A program made the position numbers and the translations under genes. From NCBI RefSeq assembly GCF_008704855.1, contig NZ_CP023691.1, forward strand, positions 5,580,001-5,644,000: a stretch of 64,000 bases of DNA, read 5' to 3'. Source of the DNA: Streptomyces platensis. Its GTDB lineage: Bacteria; Actinomycetota; Actinomycetes; Streptomycetales; Streptomycetaceae. Below the pieces are notes generated by a model. It was not told the origin of the DNA. It did no database searches and worked only from the letters and a program-made list of their open reading frames with translations. Below, one piece after another: positions 63,064-64,000 of this stretch (positions are counted from its first letter, which is position 1; each line of letters starts with the position of its first letter).

Positions 63064-64000
63064 TTACGGGTGCGTCATCCGCAGCACATCCAGCGCCTCG
63101 TCCAGCTGCTCCTCGGTCAGCAGCCCCCGCTCGACGTAGCCGCCGTCCAGGACCACCTCACGAATGGTCTTCCGTTCGGCGAGCGACTTCTTGGCGACCT
63201 TCGCCGCCTCCTCGTAGCCGAGGTACTTGTTGAGCGGGGTGACGACCGAGGGCGAGGACTCGGCGTACTCCCGGGCCCGTTCCACGTTCGCGGTGATCCC
63301 GTCGACCGTACGGTCCGCCAGCAGCCGCGAGACATTGGCGAGCAGCCGCACCGACTCCAGCACATTCTTCGCGATCACCGGCAGCATCACATTCAGCTCG
63401 AAGTTGCCGGCCGCCCCGGCCGCCGCCACCGTCGCGTCATTGCCGGTGACCTGCGCCGCCACCATCAGCACCGCCTCCGGGATCACCGGGTTGACCTTGC
63501 CCGGCATGATCGACGAACCCGGCTGGAGATCCGGCAGCGCGATCTCGGCGAGCCCGGTCCGCGGCCCCGAGGCCATCCACCGCAGATCGTTGGCGATCTT
63601 CGTCAGCCCGACCCCGATCGTCCGCAGCTGCCCGCTGGTCTCGACGATCGCGTCCCGCGCCCCCTGCGCCTCGAAGTGGTTGCGCGCCTCGGTCAGCGGC
63701 AGCCCGGTCACCCGCGCCACCTCGGCGATCACCGCGGCCGAGAACCCGGGCGGGGTGTTGATCCCCGTCCCCACCGCCGTACCGCCCAGCGGGAGTTCCG
63801 CCAGCCGCGGCAACGAGGCCCGCAGCCGCTCGACGCCGTACCGCACCTGGGCGGCATAGCCGCCGAACTCCTGACCCAGCGTCACCGGCGTCGCATCCAT
63901 CAGATGCGTCCGCCCCGACTTCACGACCTCCGCGAACTCCTCCGCCTTCCGCTCCAGCGCCTCCGCCAGATGCTCCAGCGCCGGAATCAGGTCATGGAGG
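63064..64000 (-). CDS. fumC: Class II fumarate hydratase (5' truncated by the window end)
   Basis: The frame is open to base 64000; the last 311 residues are present. The fumarase/aspartase signature GSSIMPGKVNPV is intact, including the catalytic Ser of the flexible loop. SGRTHLMDATPVTLGQE and GTAVGTGINT come from the second and third active-site regions. The end DEALDVLRMTHP is typical of FumC. It interconverts fumarate and malate in the TCA cycle without an iron-sulfur cluster. The N-terminus lies beyond the window. Confidence 0.95.
   Translation of the reverse strand, partial: LHDLIPALEHLAEALERKAEEFAEVVKSGRTHLMDATPVTLGQEFGGYAAQVRYGVERLRASLPRLAELPLGGTAVGTGINTPPGFSAAVIAEVARVTGLPLTEARNHFEAQGARDAIVETSGQLRTIGVGLTKIANDLRWMASGPRTGLAEIALPDLQPGSSIMPGKVNPVIPEAVLMVAAQVTGNDATVAAAGAAGNFELNVMLPVIAKNVLESVRLLANVSRLLADRTVDGITANVERAREYAESSPSVVTPLNKYLGYEEAAKVAKKSLAERKTIREVVLDGGYVERGLLTEEQLDEALDVLRMTHP

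Noticed and set aside
1..64000. CRISPR arrays, prophage genes or a canonical restriction or toxin-antitoxin locus
   Set aside because: No regularly spaced repeats, integrase, phage structural genes or restriction/modification motifs were seen. The KAP-receiver gene is the only conflict-like candidate.

Overview
The window is about 64 kb of very high-GC chromosome. Dense co-oriented gene blocks, ATGA/GTGA stop-start overlaps, frequent GTG starts, TTA codons confined to two genes, and families such as a DasR-type operator, a SpoIIE/anti-sigma phosphatase and a GTP-type PEP carboxykinase all point to a Streptomyces-like actinomycete. Most of it looks like stable core chromosome (PEP carboxykinase, UppS-type prenyltransferase, PhoH, AhpC/AhpD/OxyR, catalase, class II fumarase). 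Accessory genes are interspersed. No tRNA, rRNA or CRISPR array was seen.

Layout. 1-4.1 kb: end of a YyaL/DUF255 thioredoxin-like protein, a quinone-reductase-like oxidoreductase, an amidase, and an IS5-family element inserted exactly at the amidase stop codon. 4.1-10.4 kb: convergent MerR and TetR regulators, a hemolysin III/PAQR membrane protein, pckG, a small helical protein of unknown function with a striking promoter, and an alanine-type aminotransferase. 10.5-12.4 kb: a lone KAP P-loop NTPase fused to a receiver-like domain, apparently leaderless and carrying a TTA codon. It is the best candidate here for an undescribed signalling or conflict protein. 12.4-19.7 kb: a two-directional D-amino-acid/sugar-acid cluster (D-aminoacylase, PLP deaminase, PfkB kinase, IclR, RidA, GntP permease) with a perfect operator-like palindrome in the divergent promoter.

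19.8-25 kb is a secretome island: a predicted beta-trefoil plus aerolysin-like pore-forming protein, an M14 carboxypeptidase, an S1-type serine protease and a GH18 chitinase under a DasR-like operator. 25.1-37.2 kb is a complete Tad/Flp pilus locus: a novel zinc-ribbon/Pro-Ala-rich protein with a TTA codon, CpaB, TadZ, two TadE pseudopilins, TadA, TadB, TadC, a 54-residue Flp pilin, a TadG-like protein, a lipoprotein, an OmpA-like protein and, past a divergent DUF192 gene, a prepilin peptidase. Together these give the pilin, its processing peptidase, the motor, the platform and surface or wall accessories.

37.3-46.3 kb: aldo/keto reductase, cis-prenyltransferase, PIN-PhoH protein, secreted transglycosylase with a long structured leader, AI-2E-type permease, and the peroxide module ahpD-ahpC / oxyR. 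46.3-54.4 kb: a DHFR-like reductase, a PadR-controlled ABC exporter with two FtsX-type permeases, and a coupled SPFH/ribbon-helix-helix pair with a palindromic promoter element. 54.7-64 kb: a bifunctional penicillin-binding protein, catalase, a GAF-SpoIIE-HATPase phosphatase coupled to a methyltransferase, a DUF402 protein and the truncated fumarase. Strong inverted repeats serve as terminators at most operon ends and are listed separately.
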